Below, piece after piece: positions 48,762 to 57,490 of a DNA stretch of 64,000 nucleotides (position 1 is the stretch's first letter; each line of letters opens with the position of its first letter). A program made the translations under genes and the position numbers. Source of the stretch: Pseudomonas sp. L5B5 (GTDB taxonomy: Bacteria; Pseudomonadota; Gammaproteobacteria; Pseudomonadales; Pseudomonadaceae); the NCBI RefSeq assembly GCF_020520285.1, contig NZ_CP084742.1:3720001-3784000 (forward strand). Direction: 5' to 3'. The notes under the pieces were generated by a model, which saw only the letters and a list, made by a program, of their open reading frames with translations, ran no database searches and had not been told where the DNA came from.

Positions 48762-50194
48762 GCCGAAGTGAAACCGTATGGATCGTCGATGACGACCGCT
48801 CAATCCGCTGGGTCCTGGAAAAGGCCCTGCAGCAGGAAGGAATGACGACCCAGAGCTTCGACAGTGCCGACGGCGTGATGAGCCGCCTGGCGCGCCAGGC
48901 TCCCGACGTGATCATCTCCGACATCCGCATGCCCGGGGCCAGTGGCCTCGACCTGCTGGCACGGATACGCGAGCAGCACCCGCGCCTGCCAGTGATCATC
49001 ATGACCGCGCACTCCGACCTGGACAGTGCCGTCGCCTCCTACCAGGGCGGCGCCTTCGAATACCTGCCCAAACCCTTCGACGTCGACGAGGCCGTCTCCC
49101 TGGTCAAGCGCGCCAACCAGCACGCCCAGGAACAGCAGGGCCTGGAGGTGGTGCCGAGCCTGACCCGGACCCCGGAGATCATCGGCGAGGCGCCGGCGAT
49201 GCAGGAGGTGTTCCGCGCCATTGGCCGGCTGAGCCACTCCAACATCACCGTGCTGATCAACGGCGAGTCCGGTACCGGCAAGGAACTGGTGGCCCACGCC
49301 CTGCACCGCCACAGCCCGCGGGCGAGCTCGCCGTTCATCGCCCTAAACATGGCGGCGATTCCCAAGGACCTGATGGAATCCGAGCTGTTCGGTCATGAAA
49401 AAGGTGCCTTCACCGGCGCCGCCAACCTGCGTCGCGGACGCTTCGAGCAGGCCGACGGCGGCACCCTGTTCCTCGACGAAATCGGTGACATGCCGGCCGA
49501 CACCCAGACCCGACTGCTGCGGGTGCTGGCTGATGGCGAGTTCTATCGGGTCGGCGGCCATACCCCGGTCAAGGTCGATGTGCGGATCATCGCCGCCACT
49601 CACCAGAACCTAGAAACCCTGGTCCAGGCCGGCAAGTTCCGCGAAGACTTGTTCCACCGCCTGAACGTGATCCGCATCCATATTCCACGCCTGTCGGATC
49701 GTCGCGAAGACATCCCGACCCTGGCCAGGCATTTCCTCGGCCGCGCGGCCCAGGAACTGGCGGTGGAACCCAAGCTGCTGAAGAACGAGACCGAGGAATA
49801 CCTGAAGAACCTGCCGTGGCCCGGCAATGTGCGCCAACTGGAGAACACCTGCCGCTGGATCACCGTCATGGCCTCCGGCCGCGAAGTGCATATCGGCGAC
49901 CTGCCGCCGGAGCTGCTGAGCCTGCCCCAGGATTCGGCTCCGGTGACCAACTGGGAGCAGGCCCTGCGCCAGTGGGCCGACCAGGCCCTGTCCCGTGGCC
50001 AGTCCAACCTGCTGGACAGCGCGGTGCCGAGCTTCGAGCGGATCATGATCGAGACGGCCCTCAAGCACACCGCCGGCCGACGCCGCGATGCCGCCGTCCT
50101 GCTGGGCTGGGGGCGCAATACCCTGACCCGCAAGATCAAGGAACTGGGCATGAAGGTCGATGGGGGCGACGAGGAGGATAGCGACGAGGCTTGA
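48758..50194 (+). CDS. glnG: Nitrogen response regulator NtrC
   Basis: NtrC (GlnG, NRI), 478 aa, is a sigma-54 enhancer-binding activator. The receiver domain has DDD at 11-13 and the phospho-Asp near residue 55 (IISDIRMPG). The AAA+ domain shows Walker A GESGTGKE, the sigma-54 contact loop [15 protein letters not shown] and [16 protein letters not shown]. The C-terminal Fis-type helix-turn-helix ends in [25 protein letters not shown]. It is coupled to ntrB by an ATGA overlap. It probably acts on glnA, ntrB and possibly hutU in this same window. Confidence 0.98.
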   Translation: MSRSETVWIVDDDRSIRWVLEKALQQEGMTTQSFDSADGVMSRLARQAPDVIISDIRMPGASGLDLLARIREQHPRLPVIIMTAHSDLDSAVASYQGGAFEYLPKPFDVDEAVSLVKRANQHAQEQQGLEVVPSLTRTPEIIGEAPAMQEVFRAIGRLSHSNITVLINGESGTGKELVAHALHRHSPRASSPFIALNMAAIPKDLMESELFGHEKGAFTGAANLRRGRFEQADGGTLFLDEIGDMPADTQTRLLRVLADGEFYRVGGHTPVKVDVRIIAATHQNLETLVQAGKFREDLFHRLNVIRIHIPRLSDRREDIPTLARHFLGRAAQELAVEPKLLKNETEEYLKNLPWPGNVRQLENTCRWITVMASGREVHIGDLPPELLSLPQDSAPVTNWEQALRQWADQALSRGQSNLLDSAVPSFERIMIETALKHTAGRRRDAAVLLGWGRNTLTRKIKELGMKVDGGDEEDSDEA

Positions 50195-50214
50195 GCTGCT
50201 GTTGTGTAACCCCT

Positions 50215-50276
50215 ATCGCGGGCACGCCTCGCTCCTACGGACCTTGTGTTTCGTAGGAACGAGGCTTGCCCGCGAT
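50215..50276. repeat. Paired REP element after ntrC
   Basis: The arms 50215-50239 and 50252-50276 are inverted and match at 23 of 25 positions around a 12-nt loop. The arms carry GCGGGCACGCCTCGCTCCTA, the common REP of this genome. The element starts 20 nt after the ntrC stop. Confidence 0.85.
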
Positions 50277-50505
50277 GCTTTTCGTGCACCGAAATGGTGA
50301 GCCTGCACCGCCAAAAGGCTCAGCCAGACGGAGGATGCGCTTCCAAACGGCCGCGCCAGGCCGGACAAGAAAAACTCAACAAAGCGGCGAAAGCCCCGAG
50401 AACCGGGGCCTCCAGCTTGACCCTGCAATTAACCGAACAGTTCAAGCCTGAGTTGGCACGCCCCCTGCAACAACAAGATCACGAGCACCACCGCTCACCC
50501 GTTTC

Positions 50506-50709
50506 GGGGACCTTGGTACAGGCAGGCCGAGGATTCCCCTCTTTAATCCCGGTCCGCCACGTTCAAGACGCCGGACCACGCTTTTGGGGACCCTGGTACA
50601 GGCAGGCCGGGAATCCCCTTCTTTACACCGGGGCTCATCGCCAGCAAGGCGATCAGTCCCTGCCACTTTGGGGGCCTTGGTACAGGCAGGCCGGGGTTTC
50701 CCTCTTTTA
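50506..50709. repeat. Three 40-nt degenerate direct repeats with hairpin spacers
   Basis: Copies lie at 50506-50545, 50586-50625 and 50670-50709. Each reads GGGGaCCtTGGTACAGGCAG then GCCGgGaatcCCCTctTTa, differing at a few positions. Each copy can fold, since GGGGA pairs with TCCCC across it. The two spacers (40 and 44 nt) hold GGTCCG...CGGACC and ATCGCC-agcaa-GGCGAT hairpins. The third copy overlaps the stop codon of the minus-strand gene at 50707. There are no cas genes nearby. The other 50,277-50,505 sequence holds nothing I recognise. Confidence 0.8.
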
Positions 50710-51147
50710 TTGCTCGCGCAGGCGGACTTCCAGCCGCCAGCGCCCGTCCACTTCCTCCCCGCTCCACTGCCCCCGCAGCGGACGAGCGGCCACCAGGTTC
50801 AGCAACAGGCCCTGATCCGCCAGGCGCACCCGCCAGTTCACTGCCCGCTGGTTGACCTGCAATTGCCCCTGCCGTGCCTGGCCCGTTGCATCGAACAGCA
50901 GCGCCACCGCCCCCTCGACATGTTCGCCATGGACCTTGGGCTCATGATTGAACCAGACCACCAGGCCATCGGGCATGCTCTGGACCTCGAGCAGTTGCAC
51001 CGGTTCAGGCTGGGTCAGGCGGCCGATCATCAAGCCGACCATCATCCCGACAATCGCCAGCGAGCCGAACACTCGCAGCATTAGCTTCGGCCGCGTGTAC
51101 GCTTCAGGCGTAGAATGCTGCCTGTCTTTTTCTTCGGAGCCGTGCAT
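50707..51147 (-). CDS. Hypothetical single-pass membrane protein
   Basis: This protein of up to 146 aa has a polar N-terminus of about 22 residues and one membrane helix (MLRVFGSLAIVGMMVGLMIG). A periplasmic beta-rich domain follows (LEVQSMPDGLVVWFNHEP to GRWRLEVRLREQ). I do not recognise a family. The start is unsure: ATG 51147 has AGAGG about 12 nt ahead but shares CATG with the trmL start, while ATG 51081 (124 aa) begins just before the helix with a weaker site. It ends inside the third repeat of the 50,506-50,709 array. Confidence 0.65.
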   Translation of the reverse strand: MHGSEEKDRQHSTPEAYTRPKLMLRVFGSLAIVGMMVGLMIGRLTQPEPVQLLEVQSMPDGLVVWFNHEPKVHGEHVEGAVALLFDATGQARQGQLQVNQRAVNWRVRLADQGLLLNLVAARPLRGQWSGEEVDGRWRLEVRLREQ

Positions 51148-51601
51148 GTTTCACGTCATCCTCTTCCAACCAGAAATTCCGCCGAATACCGGCAACGTTA
51201 TCAGGCTGTGCGCCAATAGCGGCTGCCACCTGCATTTGATCGAGCCGCTGGGTTTCGAAATGGACGACAAGCGCCTGCGCCGCGCCGGCCTCGACTATCA
51301 CGAATACGCCACCCTGCAACGCCACCCCGACCTTGCCAGCTGCCTGGCAGGCCTCGGCCATCCCCGCCTGTTCGCCTTCACCACCAAAGGCTCGCGGCCC
51401 TTCCACGACGCCAGTTTCCAGGAAGGCGATGCCTTTCTGTTCGGCCCGGAAAGCCGTGGCCTGCCGACGGACGTGCTGGACGCCCTGCCCGCCGAGCAGC
51501 GCCTGCGCCTGCCGATGCGCGAAGGCTGTCGCAGCCTCAACCTGTCCAACACCGTGGCGGTGGCGGTCTACGAAGGCTGGCGGCAACTGGGCTTCAAATA
51601 A
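51146..51601 (+). CDS. trmL: tRNA (cytidine/uridine-2'-O-)-methyltransferase TrmL
   Basis: TrmL, 151 aa, is a SPOUT-class enzyme that methylates the 2'-O of nucleotide 34 in tRNA-Leu. Diagnostic segments are FHVILFQPEIPPNTGNVIRLCANSG, LIEPLGFEMDDKRLRRAGLDYHEYA, FGPESRGLP and the knot RLPMREGCRSLNLSNTVAVAVYE. The ATG at 51146 follows GGAG by 6 nt. Its start shares the CATG with the possible start of the divergent membrane-protein gene. A TAGAAT at 51110 may be the -10 box, with no convincing -35. Confidence 0.95.
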   Translation: MFHVILFQPEIPPNTGNVIRLCANSGCHLHLIEPLGFEMDDKRLRRAGLDYHEYATLQRHPDLASCLAGLGHPRLFAFTTKGSRPFHDASFQEGDAFLFGPESRGLPTDVLDALPAEQRLRLPMREGCRSLNLSNTVAVAVYEGWRQLGFK

Positions 51602-51613
51602 GCTCCTGCTTGT

Positions 51614-51689
51614 GTAGGAGCGAAGCTTGCTCGCGATGAACGGTAACGCGTTTCGCATCGCCGCTATCGCGAGCAAGCCTCACGCCTAC
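51614..51689. repeat. Paired REP element after trmL
   Basis: GTAGGAGCGAAGCTTGCTCG (from 51614) and its inverted partner ending at 51689 share about 21 of 24 positions around a 28-nt loop. The arms end in GCGAT as in the other REP copies. Confidence 0.8.
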
Positions 51690-51696
51690 CCCTATG

Positions 51697-51754
51697 TTTC
51701 ACCCAGCCATGAAAAAAGCGCCGTCAAGGGCGCTTTTTTCATGACTGGGCGAAA
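51697..51754. terminator. Strong bidirectional terminator between trmL and secB
   Basis: The core GAAAAAAGCGCC / GGCGCTTTTTTC with a 6-nt loop has T runs in both directions. Outer pairing through CATG, CCCAG and TTTC extends the arms to 26 nt with two mismatches. It ends 4 nt before the secB stop codon. Confidence 0.92.
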
Positions 51755-51757
51755 CGC

Positions 51758-52240
51758 TTATTGAACAGTGTTTTCGCCAGCGGCCTGCACGCGTTGCAGC
51801 TCCTGGGCGTACAGCGCGTCAAAGTTCACCGGAGCCAGCATCAGGGCCGGGAACGAACCACGGGTCACCAGGCTGTCCAGCGCTTCACGAGCGTAAGGGA
51901 ACAGGATGTTCGGGCAGAAGGCACCCAGGGTGTGGCTCATGGAAGCCTCGTCCAGGTTCTTGATCAGGAAGATGCCAGCCTGCTGCACTTCAGCGATGAA
52001 GGCTACTTCGTCGCCGTTCTTCACGGTCACGGACAGGGTCAGCACCACTTCGTGGAAATCGGTTTCCAGGGCCTTCTGGCGGGTGTTGAGGTCAAGGGCG
52101 ACGCTCGGCTCCCACTGCTGGCGGAAGATCGCCGGGCTTTTCGGCGCTTCGAAGGACAGGTCACGCACGTAGATGCGCTGCAGGGAGAATTGCGGTGCGC
52201 TTTCGTCTTCGGCAGCAGCAGTGTTCTGTTGGTCAGTCAT
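51758..52240 (-). CDS. secB: Protein-export chaperone SecB
   Basis: SecB, 160 aa, is a tetrameric cytosolic chaperone that holds precursors unfolded and passes them to SecA. Family features visible are [46 protein letters not shown], the [15 protein letters not shown] segment and [20 protein letters not shown]. It forms an operon with grxC and yibN upstream, as in enterobacteria. A strong terminator lies just past its stop. Confidence 0.97.
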   Translation of the reverse strand: MTDQQNTAAAEDESAPQFSLQRIYVRDLSFEAPKSPAIFRQQWEPSVALDLNTRQKALETDFHEVVLTLSVTVKNGDEVAFIAEVQQAGIFLIKNLDEASMSHTLGAFCPNILFPYAREALDSLVTRGSFPALMLAPVNFDALYAQELQRVQAAGENTVQ

Positions 52241-52279
52241 CTCAGATCCTTCTTGATCTCGGGGTCTATAAGGGAAGTT

Positions 52280-52534
52280 TCAGGCTGCCAGCAGCGCGTC
52301 GAGCTTGCCGGCGCGCTCCAGGGCAAACAAATCATCACAACCACCTACGTGGGTGGCACCGATCCAGATCTGCGGCACGGACGTGCGTCCGGCCTTCTGG
52401 GTCATTTCGGCGCGCACCTGCGGCTTGCCATCGACCTTGATCTCTTCGAAGGCTACGCCTTTGCTGGCGAGCAGGTGCTTGGCTCGCGAGCAATAAGGGC
52501 AGTAATCACTGGAGTAGACGATGACCTGGGACAT
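52280..52534 (-). CDS. grxC: Glutaredoxin 3
   Basis: GrxC, 84 aa, is a cytosolic dithiol glutaredoxin that reduces disulfides and mixed glutathione disulfides. The active site CPYC is in VYSSDYCPYCSRAKHLL near residue 12. The conserved TSVPQIWIGATHVGG carries the cis-Pro and glutathione-binding loop, and GGCDDLFALE follows. It overlaps the yibN stop by 1 nt and lies 39 nt before secB, so it is the middle gene of the operon. Confidence 0.97.
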   Translation of the reverse strand: MSQVIVYSSDYCPYCSRAKHLLASKGVAFEEIKVDGKPQVRAEMTQKAGRTSVPQIWIGATHVGGCDDLFALERAGKLDALLAA

Positions 52535-52947
52535 TACTTCACCAACGGCAGGTTATCCGCCTTCCAGCTGGCGACACCGCCGGACAGCTTGGCCGCGGTG
52601 AAGCCGGACTTCATCAGCTCGCGGGCGTGAGCGCCGGCGTGCTGGCCCTGGGCATCGACCAGGATGATGGTCTTGGCCTTGTGCTTCTCCAGCTCGCCGA
52701 CACGGGCGGCCAGCTTGTCCTGGGGAATGTTCAGCGCGCCGACGATATGGCCCGCGGCGTAATCCTTGGATGGACGCAGATCGACCACCACGCCCTGCTC
52801 GCTGTTGACCAGCGCAGTCAGCTGGCCGGTGCTGAGGCTGCGGCCGCCACGGCTCAATTCGTGAGCGATCAGCAGCGCCAGGAGGATGGCGAAAGCACCA
52901 ACGAGCAAATAGTGTTCAGTAGCGAATTGAATCAGGTGAGCAACCAT
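52534..52947 (-). CDS. yibN: Membrane-anchored rhodanese-like protein YibN
   Basis: This 137-aa protein has one N-terminal membrane helix (YLLVGAFAILLALLIAHEL) and a rhodanese-like domain (GVVVDLRPSKDYAAGHIVGALNIP to GGVASWKADNLP). The catalytic loop reads ILVDAQGQHAG; the position of the nucleophilic Cys is not Cys. It is therefore not a sulfurtransferase. The E. coli YibN loop also departs from CxxGxR, as I recall, and that protein was linked to YidC/membrane insertion. I chose the ATG at 52947; the frame is open to 52998. Confidence 0.9.
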   Translation of the reverse strand: MVAHLIQFATEHYLLVGAFAILLALLIAHELSRGGRSLSTGQLTALVNSEQGVVVDLRPSKDYAAGHIVGALNIPQDKLAARVGELEKHKAKTIILVDAQGQHAGAHARELMKSGFTAAKLSGGVASWKADNLPLVK

Positions 52948-53097
52948 CGAAGGAGGTTCCAGGGCGTGAAAATGCCGGCCAGTATACACAGCCCTCAAGG
53001 TCGGCCAAACCCCGCCCGGCGGTGACGCCGATGGAACTTGCCTTTAAACTGCCACTCCCTTTTTCAACTCCTCCTTATCCAGCCACGAGTGGACGCC

Positions 53098-54627
53098 ATG
53101 ACTACCACGCCTAAACCTTTGGTCCTGATGATTCTGGATGGCTTCGGTCACAGCGAGAGCCACGAATCCAACGCCGTCTATGCCGCCAGGAAGCCGGTCC
53201 TGGACCGCTTGTGCGCCAGCGTGCCCAACGGCCTGATCTCGGGCTCGGGCATGGATGTCGGCCTGCCGGACGGCCAGATGGGCAACTCCGAAGTCGGCCA
53301 CATGAACCTCGGGGCCGGCCGTGTGGTGTACCAGGACTTCACCCGGGTGACCAAGGCCATCCGCGATGGCGAGTTCTTCGAGAATCCGACCATCTGCGCC
53401 ACCGTGGACAAGGCCGTGGCCGCCGGCAAGGCCGTGCACATCCTCGGCCTGCTGTCGGACGGTGGCGTGCACAGCCATCAGGACCACCTGGTGGCCATGG
53501 CCGAACTGGCCTTCAAGCGCGGTGCCCAGGAGATCTACCTGCACGCCTTCCTCGACGGTCGCGATACGCCGCCCAGAAGCGCCCAGTCGTCCATCGAGCT
53601 GCTGGACGAAACCTTCAAGACCCTGGGCAAGGGGCGCATCGCCAGCCTGGTCGGCCGCTACTTCGCCATGGACCGCGACAATCGCTGGGACCGCGTGGCA
53701 CAGGCCTACAACCTGATCGTCGACGGCCAGGGCCAGTTCAACGCAGCCACCGCCCAGGAGGGCCTGCAAGCGGCCTACGCACGCGATGAAAGCGACGAAT
53801 TCGTCAAGGCCACCACCATCGGCGAGCCAGTGAAGGTCGAGGATGGCGACGCCGTGGTGTTCATGAACTTCCGTGCTGACCGTGCCCGCGAGCTGACCCG
53901 GGTGTTCGTCGAGGACGATTTCAAGGATTTCGAGCGTTCGCGCCAGCCAGCACTGGCCGGCTTCGTCATGCTCACCCAGTACGCGGCCAGCATCCCGGCC
54001 CCGGCGGCCTTCGCCCCCAGCAGCCTGGAAAACGTGCTGGGCGACTACCTGGCCAAGAACGGCAAGACCCAGTTGCGCATCGCCGAGACCGAAAAATACG
54101 CCCACGTGACCTTTTTCTTCTCCGGTGGCCGCGAAGAGCCGTTCCCGGGGGAAGAACGCATCCTGATCCCATCGCCCAAGGTCGCCACCTACGACCTGCA
54201 GCCGGAAATGAGCGCCCCGGAAGTCACCGACAAGATCGTCGATGCCATCGAGCACCAGCGTTATGACGTGATCATCGTCAACTACGCCAATGGCGACATG
54301 GTCGGCCACAGCGGCGTGTTCGAGGCGGCGGTGAAGGCCGTCGAGTGCCTGGACCTTTGCGTGGGCCGTATCGTCGACGCCCTGGAAAAGGTCGGTGGCG
54401 AAGCACTGATCACCGCCGACCACGGTAACGTCGAGCAGATGTCCGACGAGAGCACCGGCCAGGCCCACACCGCCCATACCACCGAGCCGGTGCCGTTCAT
54501 CTATGTCGGCAAACGTGCGCTGAAAGTCCGTGAAGGCGGGGTGCTGGCGGATGTGGCACCGACCATGCTCAAGCTGCTGGGCCTGCCGCAACCTGCGGAA
54601 ATGACCGGCAAGTCGATCCTGGTCTGA
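53098..54627 (+). CDS. gpmI: 2,3-bisphosphoglycerate-independent phosphoglycerate mutase
   Basis: GpmI, 509 aa, interconverts 3- and 2-phosphoglycerate via a phosphoserine intermediate with two Mn2+ ions. Visible are [10 protein letters not shown] (metal Asp), the phospho-Ser in [60 protein letters not shown] and [12 protein letters not shown] chose the ATG at 53098 ([13 protein letters not shown]). It is divergent from yibN and followed by a terminator before envC. Confidence 0.98.
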   Translation: MTTTPKPLVLMILDGFGHSESHESNAVYAARKPVLDRLCASVPNGLISGSGMDVGLPDGQMGNSEVGHMNLGAGRVVYQDFTRVTKAIRDGEFFENPTICATVDKAVAAGKAVHILGLLSDGGVHSHQDHLVAMAELAFKRGAQEIYLHAFLDGRDTPPRSAQSSIELLDETFKTLGKGRIASLVGRYFAMDRDNRWDRVAQAYNLIVDGQGQFNAATAQEGLQAAYARDESDEFVKATTIGEPVKVEDGDAVVFMNFRADRARELTRVFVEDDFKDFERSRQPALAGFVMLTQYAASIPAPAAFAPSSLENVLGDYLAKNGKTQLRIAETEKYAHVTFFFSGGREEPFPGEERILIPSPKVATYDLQPEMSAPEVTDKIVDAIEHQRYDVIIVNYANGDMVGHSGVFEAAVKAVECLDLCVGRIVDALEKVGGEALITADHGNVEQMSDESTGQAHTAHTTEPVPFIYVGKRALKVREGGVLADVAPTMLKLLGLPQPAEMTGKSILV

Positions 54628-54673
54628 TAGCAAATGGCCCAATAACTGGCCTTAAACGGCTTTTTATGACGAA

Positions 54674-54708
54674 CGCCTCAAAGCAGTTGGCTTTGAGGCG
54701 TTTTTTTT
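54674..54708 (+). terminator. Rho-independent terminator after gpmI
   Basis: CGCCTCAAAG (54674-54683) and CTTTGAGGCG (54691-54700) flank a 7-nt loop and are followed by eight T. It separates gpmI from envC. Confidence 0.95.
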
Positions 54709-54762
54709 GCAGCGATGGGCGGGCATACTAGGCCGTCCCTTTCCCTGGTGTCGCCCGCCTCT

Positions 54763-56049
54763 ATGCTTCGCGCCCTGATTGCCCTTGTCCTGACCTGCCT
54801 GCTCCAACCGGCTTTCGCCGACGAGCGCGCGCAAACCCAACAACAGTTGGACGCCACGCGTCAGGACATCACCGAGCTGAAGAAGCTGCTGGGCAAGCTG
54901 CAGGAAGAGAAATCCGGCGTCCAGAAGGAACTGCGCGGCACCGAGACCGAGATGGGCAAGCTGGAAAAGCAGGTCGACGCCCTGCAGAAAGAGCTGAAGA
55001 AAAGCGAATCCGAGCTGCAGCGACTCGATGAGGAGAAAAAAAAACTCCAGAGCGCGCGCACTGAACAGCAACGGCTGATCGCCATCCAGGCCCGTGCGGC
55101 CTATCAGAACGGACGCCAGGAATACCTCAAGCTGCTGCTCAACCAGCAGAATCCGGAAAAGTTCGCCCGTACCCTCACCTATTACGACTACCTGAGCCAG
55201 GCCCGCCTGGAGCAGTTGAAGAACTTCAACGAGACCCTGCGCCAGCTGGCCAATGTAGAGAAGGAAATCTCCCTGCAACAGGCCCAGCTGCTGGCGCAGA
55301 AAAGCAGCCTCGACACCCAGCGCGATGAACTGGCCAAGGTCCGCAAGGAACGCCAGCTGGCCCTGGCCAAGCTCAACGACGACGTCAAGGCGCGGGACCA
55401 GAAGCTGCAACGGCGCGAGCAGGACCAGGCCGACCTGGCCAAGGTCCTCAAGACCATCGAAGAGACCCTGGCTCGCCAGGCCCGCGAGGCAGAGGAAGCG
55501 CGCCAGAAAGCGCTGATCGCCCAGCAGGAAGCCGAAAAAAAGCGTTTGCGTGAGGCCCAGGCCGACACCAGCGATGCGCCGCGCAAGCCGCCCCGCTCGA
55601 CACCAGGCGCCCTGGTTTCCAGCACCGGCCCGTCTTTTGGCGGCGCATTTGCCTCGGCCCGGGGAAAACTTCCATGGCCAGTCGATGGTCGATTGCTGGC
55701 ACGCTTCGGCGAAACCCGTGGCGATGACTCCCGCTCCAAGTGGGACGGGGTGATGATCAGCGCCTCCGCTGGCAGCCAGGTGCACGCCGTGCATGGTGGC
55801 CGGGTGGTGTTCGCCGACTGGCTGCGCGGTGCCGGCCTGCTGGTGATCCTCGACCACGGCAACGGCTACCTGAGCCTCTACGGGCACAACCAGACGCTGC
55901 TCAAGGAAGCCGGCGACGTGGTCAAGGCCGGAGAGTCCATCTCCACAGTGGGCAATAGTGGCGGACAGGACACTCCTGCGCTGTACTTTGCAATTCGTCA
56001 GCAGGGCCGCCCCAGCGACCCGGCACAGTGGTGCCACGCGCAAGGATAA
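54763..56049 (+). CDS. envC: Murein hydrolase activator EnvC
   Basis: This 428-aa periplasmic protein has a signal peptide (MLRALIALVLTCLLQPAFA) and a long coiled coil of about residues 20-270 (e.g. QTQQQLDATRQDITELKKLL). The C-terminal LytM/M23 domain is degenerate: the metal-binding HxxxD and HxH positions read KWDGVM and LYFAIR. It thus activates amidases (AmiA/B type) at the septum rather than cutting murein itself. I chose the ATG at 54763 because the signal peptide starts there. ctpA and yibQ follow. Confidence 0.95.
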   Translation: MLRALIALVLTCLLQPAFADERAQTQQQLDATRQDITELKKLLGKLQEEKSGVQKELRGTETEMGKLEKQVDALQKELKKSESELQRLDEEKKKLQSARTEQQRLIAIQARAAYQNGRQEYLKLLLNQQNPEKFARTLTYYDYLSQARLEQLKNFNETLRQLANVEKEISLQQAQLLAQKSSLDTQRDELAKVRKERQLALAKLNDDVKARDQKLQRREQDQADLAKVLKTIEETLARQAREAEEARQKALIAQQEAEKKRLREAQADTSDAPRKPPRSTPGALVSSTGPSFGGAFASARGKLPWPVDGRLLARFGETRGDDSRSKWDGVMISASAGSQVHAVHGGRVVFADWLRGAGLLVILDHGNGYLSLYGHNQTLLKEAGDVVKAGESISTVGNSGGQDTPALYFAIRQQGRPSDPAQWCHAQG

Positions 56050-56080
56050 GCGCTGCATCTAAATTAGGAGTTCGTTCGAC

Positions 56081-57391
56081 ATGCTGCATTTGTCCCGCCT
56101 TACCTCGCTGGCCCTGACGATCGCCCTGGTGATCGGCGCGCCCCTGGCGTTTGCCGCCGAAACCGCTCAATCGACCTCCGCCGCGACGACCAAGGCGCCC
56201 TTGCCGCTGGAAGAACTGCGCACCTTCGCCGAGGTGATGGACCGCATCAAGGCCGCGTATGTCGAACCTGTCGATGACAAGACCCTGCTGGAAAACGCCA
56301 TCAAGGGCATGCTCAGCAACCTCGATCCGCACTCCGCCTACCTGGGGCCGGAAGATTTCGCCGAGCTGCAAGAAAGCACCAGCGGCGAGTTCGGCGGACT
56401 GGGCATCGAGGTCGGCGCCGAAGACGGCTTCATCAAGGTGGTGTCGCCGATCGACGACACGCCCGCCTCCAAGGCCGGCATCCAGGCCGGCGACCTGATC
56501 GTCAAGATCAATGGCCAGCCGACCCGCGGCCAGACCATGACCGAAGCCGTGGACAAGATGCGCGGCAAGATCGGCCAGAAGATCACCCTGACCCTGGTCC
56601 GCGACGGCGGCACGCCATTCGACGTGACCCTGGCCCGCGCCACCATCCAGGTCAAGAGCGTGAAGAGCCAGCTGCTGGAATCGGGCTATGGCTACATCCG
56701 CATCACCCAGTTCCAGGTCAAGACCGGCGAGGAAGTCTCCAAGGCCCTGGCCAAGCTGCGCAAGGACAACGGCAAGAAGCTCAACGGCATCATCCTCGAC
56801 CTGCGCAACAACCCGGGCGGCGTCCTCCAGGCAGCGGTGGAAGTGGTCGACCACTTCATCACCAAGGGCCTGATCGTCTACACCAAGGGTCGCATCGCCA
56901 ACTCCGAGCTGCGCTTCTCCGCCACCGGCAAGGACGAGAGCGAAGCCGTGCCGATGGTGGTGCTGATCAACGGCGGCAGCGCCTCGGCCTCCGAGATCGT
57001 CGCGGGCGCCTTGCAGGACCAGAAGCGCGCCGTACTGATGGGCACCAACAGCTTCGGCAAGGGCTCGGTGCAGACCGTGCTGCCGCTGAACAACGACCGC
57101 GCCCTGAAGATCACCACCGCGCTGTACTTCACCCCCAACGGCCGTTCGATCCAGGCCCAGGGCATCGTCCCGGACATCGAGGTGCGCCGCGCCAAGATCA
57201 CCAGCGAGTCCCAGGACGGCGAGTACTTCAAGGAAGCCGACCTCCAGGGTCACCTGGGCAACGGCAACGGCGGCGCCGACAAGCCAAGTGGTTCGGCCGG
57301 CAAGGCCAAGCCGATGCCGCAGGACGACGACTACCAGCTGGCCCAGGCCCTGAGCCTGCTCAAGGGCCTGAGCATCACCCGCGGAAAATGA
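56081..57391 (+). CDS. ctpA: S41 family carboxy-terminal processing protease
   Basis: This 436-aa periplasmic protease has a signal peptide (SLALTIALVIGAPLAFA) and an N-terminal helical segment with LSNLDPHSAYL. A PDZ domain of about residues 90-175 follows (FGGLGIEVGAEDGF, SPASKAGIQAGDLI-like). The S41 catalytic region has Ser in NGGSASASEIVAGAL and Lys in GTNSFGKGSVQT. It degrades or trims periplasmic proteins, probably murein hydrolases with an adaptor lipoprotein. AGGAG lies 11 nt before the ATG. Confidence 0.96.
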   Translation: MLHLSRLTSLALTIALVIGAPLAFAAETAQSTSAATTKAPLPLEELRTFAEVMDRIKAAYVEPVDDKTLLENAIKGMLSNLDPHSAYLGPEDFAELQESTSGEFGGLGIEVGAEDGFIKVVSPIDDTPASKAGIQAGDLIVKINGQPTRGQTMTEAVDKMRGKIGQKITLTLVRDGGTPFDVTLARATIQVKSVKSQLLESGYGYIRITQFQVKTGEEVSKALAKLRKDNGKKLNGIILDLRNNPGGVLQAAVEVVDHFITKGLIVYTKGRIANSELRFSATGKDESEAVPMVVLINGGSASASEIVAGALQDQKRAVLMGTNSFGKGSVQTVLPLNNDRALKITTALYFTPNGRSIQAQGIVPDIEVRRAKITSESQDGEYFKEADLQGHLGNGNGGADKPSGSAGKAKPMPQDDDYQLAQALSLLKGLSITRGK

Positions 57392-57490
57392 TTGAACCCT
57401 CGCCGGCCAGCCGACTCCCAATCAGGGAGCCGGTTCGCCGGCGAAGCGTCCGCCAGGGCGTTCCCACTGCCAAGGCCATTGCTGATTCCC

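Noticed and set aside
50506..50709. CRISPR array
   Set aside because: There are only three copies, the repeats differ at several positions, spacers are themselves palindromic, and no cas genes are nearby.
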